This document shows, one piece after another, positions 37,699-49,245 of a stretch of DNA of 64,000 nt. Origin of the DNA: Druceiella hillmani (Eukaryota; Arthropoda; Insecta; Lepidoptera; Hepialidae); contig JAYKKI010000087.1 in NCBI GenBank assembly GCA_039881145.1, positions 7,613,501-7,677,500 of the forward strand, given 5' to 3'. Position 1 is the stretch's first letter, and each line of letters starts with the position of its first letter. The notes below the pieces were generated by a model that did no database searches, was not told where the DNA came from, and saw nothing but the letters and a program-made list of their open reading frames with translations. The position numbers and the translations under genes were made by a program.

Positions 37699-37750
37699 CT
37701 ACACATTGAATATATTTGGCGATGTTATCTACACATTGAATATATTTGGC
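37699..37750 (+). repeat. Tandem duplication, 30-bp period
   Basis: 'ctacacattgaatatatttg' plus 'gc' occurs at 37699 and 37729. The second copy is the left end of the palindromic element that follows, so the end of the element has been duplicated. Confidence 0.9.
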
Positions 37751-38002
37751 ATTAATTTTGTAGAAATGCATTATTCACAATTAAATGAAACCACGTGATG
37801 TAGTATTATTTCTACTTTCTTTAAGTTCTTTACCATGACCAAGATTTCGTTGTTTTATATCTTTAGGTGGGCTATTAGCAAAGATAGCAATCTTTGCCAA
37901 TAGCCCACCTGAAGATATTGTAATACAACGAAACCTAGATCGTGGCATAGAACTTAAAGAAAGTGGAAATAATACTATATCTCACGTAGTTTCATTTAAT
38001 TG
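37735..38002 (+). mobile_element. Palindromic fold-back element, full copy
   Basis: A flank block of about 45 bases ('attgaatatatttggcatta' to 'ttattcaca') is followed by a palindrome from 37779 to 38002 centred near 37890. The arms begin 'aattaaatgaaaccacgtga' and meet at 'gggctattagcaaagat'/'atctttgccaatagccc'. The arms match in reverse complement apart from scattered differences. There is no coding capacity, and the total of about 265 bp fits a fold-back or MITE-like element. Other copies are at 45412, 46010 and 49000 and a half copy is at 17407. In the minus-oriented copies the flank block appears on the right, so it is part of the element. Confidence 0.9.
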
Positions 38003-40499
38003 TAGGTAGATAACCTTCCTCAACTGTATGTAAATTCCAACACCTTTTTAAAAAATTATTACCGTGTAATTTTCGATACCAACCAAAGAAAGTAACATTT
38101 TTTTTAAAAATGTGCTTCAAATATATTCTGATTGATACACAAAATGACCTCTGTATAAATAATACATGCGATCTTCATTACGTGCAAAAAGAAGCTCGCT
38201 TTTACCATTTTTTCCAGCTTATTTGTATTAAATTAACCAACTGATAGCGACTAATTAAAAATCCAATTTATTTTAAAAATAAATAGAAGAACAAAATTGT
38301 AAATAAAAGGTAAAAAAAATTATTAATTATAATTCCAATATCAAAGGATATATTTATTAAATAATGAAGTGCCCTATATTAAATAATGAAGTGTTTTATA
38401 TATGACATTAATCTAATATTCTGTTGTCATCTGAATTTTTACTTTATTTATTACTACGTTTTTATGTACGTTTGAATATAAAAAAAATAATCTGAAAATT
38501 GTAATGAAAACTGAAGCGGAACTGAAAACTTTTTGCTGTATTTCAACAATAAATATTTTAATAAATAAGCACATCTTGCAGTTTTTGTCTTTAGGATTTT
38601 GTACACATATCTGCTTAGAATTCCGTCTTTAACTAATATCATCTTTTTAAATGATACTGAAACAAATATGTCTATTGTTTAGCTTCTTAGAGCCAGTGCA
38701 ATGTCAAATATTTCCAAACGTTTTAAAGTGAGTTTCATTTTATCTTGTCTAAAAGAAACGCAAGTATAAAATGAAAAATATTAATTGCTTTAATTTCTTA
38801 TATTTTATCGCATTCTTCTGTACGTTTGCCATAACCTTCTGGTTTTTTATTTAGGCCCACGTATTTTACGTATGCCACATATTTTAGGCCCACGTATGTG
38901 CAATTTTTCAACTCAAAACTTTGTGTGTTGATCTCAACTAATAAAAAAATTATGAAAAAAAATTTTGCGCTCCTAAAGCATATGTGTAAAATTTGGGAAG
39001 GTTTTTTGCTAATTCAATTCAGTAGGATAACTGAACAGTTTAACAAGTTTTAAAGTTCCGTTTTCAAAATATTATCCTTCAAAATTATGTGTAATGTATT
39101 CTCTTCCTTCTTATAATTCAACTATCTATTTGAAGGTATAGAAATGCTTGATTAGAAATTAGCATTAATTAGAAAGTTCTGTTAAAATCAGGTATGAAAT
39201 TCTAATTCATACATATACCGATACACACTTGGGAGGTTCATTAGGTTTTAGCGAAGGGACTGATTATTGTAAATAATACAGACGACTTCATTTACCTTAC
39301 CTGAAAAAGCCTTTAAACTGAAATACTTTGAGCCACCGTTTGTTGTTATTTAGTTCGCAACTTTGTTTCAAATCACACAATCAAAACAACCTAGTCCTAG
39401 GTTGAAGCAAAATTAAATACTTTTGAATAAATAAAATTCAAATATTCCAATAATGCATGACGCGCAACTATATATAAGTTACGTATGCGCGTCGTATTTT
39501 CCTGATTATATCACGTTAATTTAATAGAATCAACCAATCTCAACACTATTGGGATGAGTTTTTAAAGTTAAAGTAACTTATAGTTTTAATTATTTATTTT
39601 GATTCCAGCAAAAAACGCCCCAGGTTAAGGTGTAAAAACTTAAGTCATCATGATTATCAACATTTTTTTTCAAACAGCTACTATTAATTGTAATTCGAAT
39701 TAGGATATTTATGGCTAATATGGTTACTAGTAACTTTTGCGTTCTAAAAATTTAAACTGCTATATTTATGTTACCTTTTCTACCATTCTCATTCATAAAA
39801 AATTTTGTTCCTATCAATATACATTCTGCATAATTAAAGCAATTGTTCAGTAATTTTACTAATGATCGTCAATTGTTGTTTACTTGTCATATAATTTTGT
39901 TTAATGTGGAGTAATCAAAGAATATAAACAGGACCCAAAATTATAAAAGGAATTTGTTGATAGTAACCTCAAAAAAATATTTTGGTAAAATGTCAAATGT
40001 AAAAATAAAAAAAATTTGGAACACCAAAAAAAAGATTAACAAAGGGTTGCCATATTTAATAATACGCAATAATGAAACAACCACTGCAATATTTACTCAA
40101 ATTGACAGGAAATTTGTTATGATAATCTAAAAACAAACATCATGATAGATTAATGTGAAGGCAGTTGCGTAGTTATGGCAGATTTATTGAAATATACAAT
40201 AATATTCTAGAAGAAATGGCAACTAATCTTTAGTGGAACTACCATAGTAACTAACAAAATAATAAGTACAAATATGTCTAACTTAACGCTCACTATCCTC
40301 CAAATAATTTTCTATTAATATGTATATTGGCTATAATCGTATTATTATAATTTAATAAAACTCTTCATAAATATTAGAGCCACGTATCAATGAAAAGTCA
40401 ATAAAACCAAATAAGCTATAAATTGACTGCAAAGGCATTTTAGAATACCGCGTTCAATATTTAAAAATTACGTTAAATAAAAACTAATTTAAAAAATTC
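38003..40499. other. Gene-empty AT-rich stretch
   Basis: No recognised gene or element. The open frame 38454-38642 (-) has no motif. 'aaataatgaagtg' is duplicated at 38360-38393. Confidence 0.5.
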
Positions 40500-40728
40500 A
40501 ACCGACTTCAAAATATAGGAAGATGCATACATTATTTAAAATAACGAAATAAATAATAGATAAAAATACGATTTATCAAAAAGGAAGAAATAACGAGTGC
40601 ATACTTATTACAGTAACGAAACAACCATTGTATTATTAAAATCTAAATCAAAAGTACTAACCTAAGTAGATGTAAATAAAAGGTACCATCCTAAGGAGGT
40701 ATGTTAATAATTTATTTTGAAGTTGGTT
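40500..40728. mobile_element. Lepidoptera-type TIR element, 229 bp
   Basis: Bounded by 'aaccgacttcaaaat' (40500-40514) and 'attttgaagttggtt' (40714-40728), inverted repeats matching at 14 of 15 bases. The interior ('ggtaccatcctaaggaggta') encodes nothing. From memory, short repeats ending in 'accgacttcaaaa/ttttgaagtcggt' are very common in moths and butterflies. Confidence 0.72.
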
Positions 40729-40994
40729 CTAGCTAAGGCATGTCAAACCTACATACCAAAACATAACAAAAAACTTGTCTCAAAAAAAAATGTTTACAAT
40801 CCGATCATTACTTTCTGAGAAATACATGGACAAGCATACGAAACTACATATATACATACACTTAAGAAATTTTATACATACATACATTTATGAAATTGTT
40901 TACACTTACCTAGTAGAAGTTACAATATTAATATTTCGAATTTCCAATAATGTTACATACATACAGGCCAAATTGTTTACCCGATTGTTTTCTG

Positions 40995-41030
40995 AAGTTC
41001 TTAATATGTAAAAGTACATATTAAGAACTT
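40995..41030. repeat. Short perfect hairpin
   Basis: 'aagttcttaatatgta' and its exact reverse complement are separated by four bases. A transcription-termination role cannot be claimed in a eukaryotic context. Confidence 0.88.
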
Positions 41031-41559
41031 TTTGGGTCGAAACCATTTCCCAAGGACATCTTATATAACTCTTTAGTGAATTATTATTTATAAATGGAAA
41101 ATAAATTTTACGTAGTTTCTGCAAAGATATAAAGATAAAAGCATTTCAATTAGCTCCTCAAAATAAACTTAAAAATTCATTTTCCGCTACCAAAAAAAGA
41201 GCGGAAACAGATAGCTGAAGCTATTTTTGAAAATACTCTAGTCTGTCTTATAGAAGATCATAAGTTTTCGAAGAAGTAAACACATTGATTTACATGAGAA
41301 AATTGTTTAATAGTTTGAGACCGGAGCTTTCGAAGTTACAATTTGACTCAACGAAATTTTTAATTTTGGCGGGATGGATATACCCGGCTTGACACATAAT
41401 CGAGAAAATCGTCACTTTCAAAGGAATAACAGATGTGCATAATTACTACGGGAACTCTAGTGAGTGTTGTCATATACGTGTGTGCAACCGTACAGTGTTT
41501 ATCCCATTACCTGTGTTTCCACAAAGGAACAAAAAATGACTGTTGAAGAGAGTGATTCC

Positions 41560-41760
41560 CAATTTATAGTTTCATTTTATCTTTCCGCACGAATTCAGCG
41601 CGACGTTTTGCATCGGCTTATGCACTCCATAGGTCGTGTATAACCGATAACATATTCGTTGGCGGTCACGCGTAGGCTTACTTTAGACATGGTAAATATT
41701 CTATTCGACCAATAAAATGTAACACTGGGCGTTAGTTACTTTTTTCTGTTAAGGACAATT
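41560..41760. promoter_or_regulatory. Possible conserved non-coding element
   Basis: GC-richer block with 'attttatctttccgcacgaa', 'cgacgttttgcatcggctta' and 'ttggcggtcacgcgtaggct', without an open frame. Called from compositional contrast only. Confidence 0.25.
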
Positions 41761-42714
41761 TACGTTCAAAACAATTGTTGATTAGTTGGACATCCTACAT
41801 GGATGCATAGTGATACAATATTAAATTAGTGGTTTTCTGGGTAAAGTTAACTTGAGAAACGCGACATTCCCATCAGTCATTTATGACTTTTGAAAGACTG
41901 GAATTCTGAAATTATATGAAAACACCTTCATTGATGCAGATTTTGACTTCAATCTGGACAGAATATAAAGAGTAGAAACTTTTAAAAGCGACTATCTTTT
42001 ACCACTTAGCTAGCACAATCCCACATGTAGTCCCAGGCATATCGTGACAGCAGATTCAGTCATTTTCTTAACTGGCACTTCCAAATATAATATAATTAGC
42101 TGTTCCAAAGAACCCTCAAAAAGTGTTTGCTTTTTCGCTTTTATGGTTTTAGGTTTGGATTTATAAAGCTTGTATAGGTTTTCTGTATTTGGAAAAGCAA
42201 GATGTATTTTGCCCCGCGTTGTGTTTTTTATAGTTCTGAGTAATTACAATATCACTTATTGACAATGTCATTTAGTCGTTACTACAAAACTAAGTAAAAA
42301 AGAAATTATACCGAAATTATTTCAAAATTATAGTTAAATCAAATACATTTTGAAATGGTTTCAAAAGAAAGTATTGAATAATATTGAATGACAAAACATT
42401 CGAGGAATGTTTATAGTAATTGAATGGTCAAAAAGTGGGCAAAGTTTCATTAAAATCTAAGTGATGCAATATAATGAAAAAAATAAAAAGAGTTTACATC
42501 TACTCTACGGATATGACGTTGACATATATAAACGTAATCGTTACTATTTTATTCACAAACATCATATATCACCGCTTAACGTTATTATTATAATACCAAA
42601 TTACACCGCTCAAAAATCACCTAATACTTATAAGAACGAAAGACACGTATGCGCTTAATTGCAAATAATTTCAGCTCCCCTTGCGTTAGCGCTCCATGCG
42701 CCGGTATGTCTGTG

Positions 42715-42852
<138 letters not shown>

Positions 42853-42997
42853 GGTGCTGCCCTTAAAATGTCCTAATTTACATTTGTAAGAAATTTATTC
42901 ATTAAATTATATATCTACTTACAAAAAAAATTCACAAAACGTTACAAAGAATGTGGAAAAATGACAAAATATTTTTTCATACTATGGAAATAATTAT

Positions 42998-43980
42998 GAA
43001 AACGCTTTATTGTGTGCGTATTAGTGGGCTTGAAACGACAGGTCAGCAATGGAAATAGCTCTATTCGTCGAGAGCAATGAAAAACTTATTTCATAAATCA
43101 TGTCTCGTGATAGATGCAAGAATATAATGAAGCACATTCGATTTGACATAAGATCTGAAAGAAGTTCACGTTTTCAATAAGATAAATTGAAAAAAACTAA
43201 AAAATTGATTGAAAAATAAGCCAGTTGTAAATTTGAAGGCTTCTAAATTTGAAGATACGTATAGAGTGGGTATATCCCTGTCTCTTTTCCTCTCGTAAAA
43301 TATAATGTGCAATATTAAAAATGACCTCACAACACAGTATTGCCGTCCTTTTCTAAAGTTTAAATTTAAACTTTTATAACTCGGTCAATTTTTAAGATTA
43401 TTAAATAAAAATTACATATAAATTAATTATAATGAAAAAAAAAAATAGTCAAATACCGTATAATGGGAGCCATAAACAGGGCCCGTCGAGAATTTCCACC
43501 TTACGCCAAATCACTTCGCTTCAATTTGTTCGAAACAAAAATTATGTAACTTGATAGATGCATACATACGATTTATCATGGAAAAAGAAATAAGAACGTT
43601 TTATTACTAAGCACGTTACATGACAAAGTTGAAATCGGTTTAAATCACACTAAAAAGGAACTGGAGACTGTAACTTTCTACAACGCTATTAAGTATGGTG
43701 TGGATGTGGCTGGTCTGATGGCGAAGAAGTACAGTGCTAAAGCAGCATCTGTACAAGTTTTCTATAATATTTAAGATTTAGAATCAATTAATTCTTATGT
43801 TTTATATAAGAAATTTTCAGGTCTAAATATAAACTGGAAGAAATTTATTTTGATCTTAGCGAGTGAACTTGGTAGAATCGCTGTAAATTATAAAAAAAAT
43901 GCAGCTTCTGTCTTCATTACCAATCATCCAGAAAAATGAAAAAGACTAGAATGATAAATAAGCAAATGCAAAAATAAACC
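42998..43980 (+). pseudogene. Decayed piggyBac-like transposase
   Basis: DDE transposase of the piggyBac superfamily, which cuts and pastes DNA at TTAA sites. Piece one (42998-43190) carries 'MSRDRCKNIMKHIRFD' (from about 43100), the family's 'MSRxRF..I.R.LRFDD' block, with in-frame stops on either side. Piece two (from about 43456) reads 'AINRARREFPPYAKSLRF', a stop, then 'KRNKNVLLLSTLHD' and 'TVTFYNAIKYGVDVAG', matching the 'YNxTKGGVDxxD' block. The first Asp is kept and the second is Gly. Frames then decay: 'SINSYVLYKK' and 'ILASELGRIAV'. The central catalytic region between the two pieces is deleted (43200-43450 shows none of it). No terminal repeats or TTAA duplication could be assigned. 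Confidence 0.85.
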
Positions 43981-45394
43981 GAATAAGAAGTAGCGATAAC
44001 TGTAAAAAACCACTTTGCGGTTCATATAATTTAAAAAAGACTTTCAAGAATAAAAATTATATTAATTATTACATAGTAGCATTATGTATAATATGATATT
44101 TATATTTCTTGTTTTTTTTTGTAATTTCTTCTAACTTAATAAATATCAATACTTGCAGTCATTTGACTGACCACCGTCTTCGTAGGTTGCATCCTCCTAG
44201 TGTTAATAAATGTGTCGACGAGATAAGAAAACCTATGTAGGTTGTTTATATTTCACATATCATGAATCGCCATCTGTCAAAGACGAAGTCTAAACCCAGA
44301 AATATGATTATATTTTTTTGCAGCGAAGTACGCGACAGAAATTTACGTGGCACAGATTTTGAAGTTTTTCTTATTTGTTAAAAAATTTAGTAGTGAGATC
44401 TTTATAGCAAAGACCTCATAATCGAGTAAATATATTAAAATAATTTGACATAATATGATTTTAGTTTTGAAGGAAATGAACCTTTGGAGACGTTCTAGAG
44501 AATGTACCCTGCCAAAAAACTTTTATGAATATTGTTTACTTGGGGCTGCCAACAAAAATTTTGATCGATTAAAAAGCTCAAGCCATTTACAGTATTGAAG
44601 ATTGTATTACAGAATTGTTTAATAAAAGCTGTAGTAAATCATTTATATTGATTCTAGAAATAAGCTTCTTTCTACCGACAATAAGCTTCTGAGATTGTAA
44701 ATCAGATTTAAATAATTTAAAAAAAAATAAAAGAAAAATTTATAAGAAAATATTTCTAAAAAAATAAAGTAATAATAAAATTTAGAATGCAATAATAACT
44801 TAAAAGTCATTCTGACATTTTTTTTATTGTTCATGTTATTTAATCAGCTTTTATATTACTTATATCTCTCAGCATTTTGGCATGCTGACTTTTAAATTAA
44901 TTCTATAGAAATACACTGGTTGAGGAGATTGCAATTCTGTCAAAGTTTTTTAAATGTATTTTTGTGTATGGTGGCATTGCAGGAAGGCAAATTTGCATAA
45001 AAATTACTTAAATCAAAATCTTAGTGAAATTTGTGCATTGGCAAAATTAACCCAATGAATTTTGTGCATTGGCAAAATTAACCCTGAAAATGGTGGATAG
45101 TTTAAATTCTGAAAATCACCTTTCTGTAAAAGTTCACAAAGATTTCGTGATAAAAATAAGTGTTTTAAAATACTGAAACTTTTGTCTAAATTCTTACAAA
45201 ATTATGAACCTCTTGAAAAATAAAAATGCCGCTTTACCCTGAATTTTACGATAACGTTATCTCAATTGAATAATTATAACTTTGGGAAATTGCATTTTCG
45301 TTATATAACATCATTTAATTATATTAATATAATTGGTTCTATATTTTAATGAATTTACGATTAAAAAATCTTGTTAATTAATTAATAAATATTG
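43981..45394. other. Gene-empty AT-rich stretch
   Basis: No recognised gene. The open frame 44643-44834 (-) is Phe/Tyr-rich low complexity. A tandem duplication sits at 45025-45083. Confidence 0.5.
45025..45083 (+). repeat. Tandem duplication, unit about 32 bp
   Basis: 'tttgtgcattggcaaaatta' followed by 'accc' occurs twice head to tail. Confidence 0.9.
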
Positions 45395-45411
45395 TCAATT
45401 AAATGAAACTA

Positions 45412-45600
45412 TGTGATGTAGTATTATTTCTACTTTCTTTAAGTTCTTTAAGCAAAGATATTTGCTAATAGCCCACCTGAAGATGTTGTAACACAACGAA
45501 ACCTAGGTCGTGGTAAAGAACTTAAAGAAAATAGAAATAATACTACATCACGTAATTTCATTATTATAATTTCTACAAAATTAACGCCAAATATATTTAA
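45412..45600 (-). mobile_element. Palindromic fold-back element, copy with shortened left arm
   Basis: The left arm 'aattaaatgaaactatgtga' to 'ttaagttcttta' jumps directly to 'agcaaagatatttgctaata'. About 50 bases of the left arm are therefore lost, while the right arm is complete. The flank block, in reverse complement ('tctacaaaattaacgccaaa'), follows on the right, so this copy is oriented minus. Confidence 0.88.
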
Positions 45601-46009
45601 TTAATATTATGTTTATTCAATATAGGTGGGGACGCCATCTATAAAAGTTACGTCGATAACGTCGTCTCGTAATAAAATTAACTCCTGTCAAGATTCTACT
45701 AACAGATGATACTTTATTATTTCGCAGAAATATTGAACTTTTATAATTGTTTTATTTGCAAATCGCAATATAAAAAAAAACAGCGAATTTGTTGACATCT
45801 ACTTGGATGTGTTATCCAACATAATTTATTTATCTCCAACACATTTTTTCTTATGATGATTTTTTTTATGAAATAAATGTTTTCAATTCCATATGTTAAT
45901 TTTGTAACATTTGTAAGGTTCTCAAAAACGAATTCATCAAAAAATTAATATATGTGAAACCATATTTATTCTTTTGTTACACTTTCTTAATTTAACTTAA
46001 TTTGTACAC

Positions 46010-46195
46010 AATTAAATGAAATACGTAATGTTTTTCTTTCTTTAAATTCTTTACCATGACCTAAGTTTCGTTGTATTACAACATTTTCTGGTGGGCTATT
46101 AGCAAAGATTGCTAATAGCCCACCAGAAAATACTTAAAAAAAGTAGACATGATAATGAATAGATAATGAATTTCTACAAAATTAAAGCCAAATGT
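46010..46195 (-). mobile_element. Palindromic fold-back element, copy with shortened right arm
   Basis: The left arm runs from 'cacaattaaatgaaatacgt' to 'ttctggtgggctattagcaa'. The right arm starts 'ttgctaatagcccaccagaa' and quickly degrades. The flank block 'tttctacaaaattaaagcca' closes it on the right. The matching change 'ctggtggg'/'cccaccag' in both arms shows that the two arms of one copy resemble each other more than the consensus, as expected if one arm templates the other. Confidence 0.85.
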
Positions 46196-46241
46196 ATTCA
46201 ATAATTAATTGGTATATTCTCCAAGTCCTATGTAATCTATT

Positions 46242-46296
46242 ATACCGAACCTACCTGCGCTTCATGTGAATTTGAAGTATACCGAACCTACCTGCG
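46242..46296 (+). repeat. Local direct duplication
   Basis: 'taccgaacctacctgcgct' occurs twice, about 37 bases apart. Confidence 0.9.
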
Positions 46297-46935
46297 CTGT
46301 TCTAATATTGAGCATATATTTTAATTAACTTGTTAATTACGAATATAACTAGCACCACGAGGATTCCGTGAAAATTTCGATACATTTAAACGCGCATAGT
46401 ATTTCCTTTAAACCACTTACAAATATTAATATGATTTCTCGTCACATACATATATATTTATATTGCCTATTATATCATTCAGGACATAAGGTAGAAAAAG
46501 TTATTTTAGCACTTGATTTAAGTTACCTACTTAGTAGCGATGAGTAGGAGAGTTAAGTTCATATTTTCACAGCAATCAATATTTTGATTTCTTCTGGTAC
46601 TTAATGGTTTTTTTAGGTTAAATTATTTTAAATTTCCTTTATTACCTTTTAAATTTCCTTTGATATATGATTTTTATTCTTACATTTATTTAGTTTTCTT
46701 CCAACAAATGCATCACAGTCGTACGAATAATAATATAAATATTATGCATGGCTATAGCTTCAGGTAGATAGAAAACAAATATTTGTTGCATATGAATCTG
46801 TATATTTGGTACATGTGAGTCTGTTTGTTCTCTGATATGATTAAAATAACTTACATTTTCTCATAAAATACTAATCACATCCCCTTCAGATTTGATATGT
46901 CACGAGATTGTGGAAGATAAGTACTTGTAATGATC
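46297..46935. other. AT-rich stretch, nothing recognised
   Basis: No gene or repeat recognised between the local duplication and the LINE remnant. Confidence 0.5.
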
Positions 46936-47535
46936 CAAAAGTTTGCGTACGTACACGAAATTTGTGCATCCGCTTTGTTCTTGGTTGCAGAAAATATGAT
47001 GATACATCTCAATTTAGAGCGTATCTTATATGGACGGAAGTCCGCAATCGGTGCAATCTTTACGTTCTTACATTTCTCTATAATATTTTGAATAATGCTA
47101 CTTATCCAACTCATCTCAGAAGCAGATTTAGTTACTTGAACCAGGTATAGAGATACGCTCTGAAAACCAGCTCAGTCTCATTTTTCCCAAACATACAACC
47201 ACCTTCATGAAAAGTCCTTCGCTGTCCAAGCTATAGGAATCGACTAGATACGGATGCCAGGAATTCGCCTTCCTTAAATGTAGTCAAAGATCGTCTCAAA
47301 AATCTTTCGTCTCATAATCCCTCTTTCCTACCGGTCCTAATTCCATTTTGTTCCCCATTTTCTTTGTTCCCGACCATGTCAAGATTTATAATTAACCATT
47401 TTTTTGTATTATTAATATGTAGCTTAGTTTGGATTATTTAAAGGTTATGACATTTTTTGATATTTGTTATACAAAGCAATAAGTTCGCCAAATGTATGTA
47501 TTAGATCTACGTTAAAGTAAGAATAAAATAAAATT
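46936..47535 (+). pseudogene. Non-LTR retrotransposon (Jockey/CR1-like), reverse transcriptase C-terminus and 3' UTR
   Basis: C-terminal end of a LINE ORF2 protein. The frame to 47150 reads 'NLCIRFVLGCRKYDD', 'RNRCNLYVLTFLYNIL' and 'YPTHLRSRFSYLNQV', matching the family's 'NACIRFI.GLRKYDH', 'R...HIL.LLYSIL' and 'P.YLR.RF.FL' blocks. After a TAG and a frame change, 'SPSLNVVKDRLKNL' matches the usual last block. The 3' part carries 'caataagttcgcc' (about 47480) and ends with 'aagaataaaataaaatta' running into a (TA)n tract, which may be its tail. It is 5' truncated, as most LINE insertions are. Family assignment at clade level is uncertain. Confidence 0.75.
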
Positions 47536-47536
47536 A

Positions 47537-47599
<63 letters not shown>

Positions 47600-47624
47600 A
47601 TATATATATATACAAATATATATG

Positions 47625-47680
<56 letters not shown>

Positions 47681-47685
47681 CATAT
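47536..47685. repeat. (TA)n tract abutting the LINE 3' end
   Basis: Long interrupted TA run directly following the LINE remnant. Confidence 0.95.
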
Positions 47686-48975
47686 ACAGACTCCATACCT
47701 TTTGATCTTTTTGATGAAAACTCTTTTGATCAGTGGACACCAAAAAAATTACTTGTAGAGGGTTTTACAAAATAAACAATAAGACGAGATATATTTTTAA
47801 CTTAAGTGGAAATGTTAAGCTTTATGTAAATTTTAATTCTAAACGCGTGTGTAAACAGCTTCTATAAATATACTTTACGTTTTTAGCTAACTCACAACGA
47901 AACGATTAACGAAATTGAGTAATGTTTGCGAGCCTCGCGGGTGTACAGAGAAGTAAATATCGCTTATTGACGCGTATTAGTATTCATTTTCTCTTTTGAG
48001 AAATAATTTATGCTAATAATTATAAAATAACACTGGCCAAGTAGGAACCAACTCAAACTACGTGTATTCTATACACATTTAGGTTTTTATGAAAATTTAA
48101 TTTTACATAATATTTCCATTAAATTAATTAAAAAAATTAATTTTTTTACAAACCTCTATATGATCCAAACGCGCATATTTTAAAGAAAAAATACTACACA
48201 GAGTTACAAATAATTTATTTTAGGACTTTTTTTTATAGTGCATACTATGCCCATTATACCGACTTTTGAAATTGTGGGTCGACCACGCACGCTATAAATC
48301 TTTATGACAGTATAAATTTCACAAAATAAGTTTTAAAGCGCTACATCCTTTTGTTGCGTCATATTAATTTCAAGTAATATATCAAATCGTTTTTGAGACA
48401 ACAGATGGATCGACGACAAACTATTCATACAATAGCTTAAGTTTTTATTTTTTTTTGAGGAGCGAATTCCCAAAACTAGGGTAAATTTTTACCCTCAAAA
48501 TAATAAGAAATGATATGTTAGATATGAACTGCTCATCTAAATGCAATTTTTACATAACATTGAAACCTCATTCATTCCATGGAAAACCGTAAATTGATTT
48601 GTTTTTTATTTATGTTGATATGTTTACTTGAGTATGTGTACAAAACTTAAATACATACACACCCATGCACACACACGCGCGCATGCTCGCACACATACAC
48701 ATATACGTGTTCACACTTACCTACTTTCTATGACATACATACATAGATATTTATGTGGGTAAGTGCGTGAAAAAATTAGTTTGGCATTGTTTTTTCAAAG
48801 GTTTCGCAGCCAACCACAAAAAACGTGTAAAGCAACAATTGATTTGTAAACAAAATAATTTTTTTTTTAATCAATTATAAGTAATGAATATTTTTGGTCT
48901 ATTGTCTAATATACTTTTATACGCTAAGTTTAACATTTTTATTTGTTAGTCTGCTTTAATTCCTAATAATATAAA
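47686..48975. other. Gene-empty AT-rich stretch
   Basis: No gene recognised. It includes a (CA)n/(CG)n-like patch at 48651-48712 ('acacacacgcgcgcatgctc'). Confidence 0.5.
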
Positions 48976-48980
48976 ATTTA

Positions 48981-49245
48981 CTATTGAATATATTTGGCGT
49001 TAATTTTGTAGAAATTCATTATTCACAAATAAATGAAACTTCGTGATGTAGTATTATTTCTACTTTACCACGACCTAGGTTTCGTTGTATTACAACATCT
49101 TCAGGTGGGATATTAGCAAAGATATCAATCTTTGCTAATATCCCACCTGAAGATGTTGTAATACAATGAAACCTGGGTAGTTGTAAAGAAATTAAAGAAG
49201 GTAGAACTAATACTACATCACGTAGTTTCATTTAATTGTGAATAA
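48981..49245 (+). mobile_element. Palindromic fold-back element, full copy
   Basis: The flank block 'attgaatatatttggcgtta' (from about 48983) is followed by the palindrome 49019-49245. The centre is 'ggtgggatattagcaaagatatcaat' split as two arms, 'ggtgggatattagcaaagat' and 'atctttgctaatatcccacc'. Both arms share the private change 'gggatatt' where other copies have 'gggctatt', so the arms were homogenised within this copy. The open frame on the minus strand (49019-49231) is an artefact of the palindrome. Confidence 0.9.

Larger units (their letters stand above)
40729..42714. other. Gene-empty AT-rich stretch
   Basis: No recognised gene. The open frames 40775-41011 (+), 40906-41124 (-) and 42461-42658 (+) show no motif. 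A short hairpin and a GC-richer block are listed separately. Confidence 0.5.

Noticed and set aside
46875..47114. Minus-strand frame 79 codons long
   Set aside because: Shadow of the plus-strand LINE remnant, whose blocks match a known protein family.
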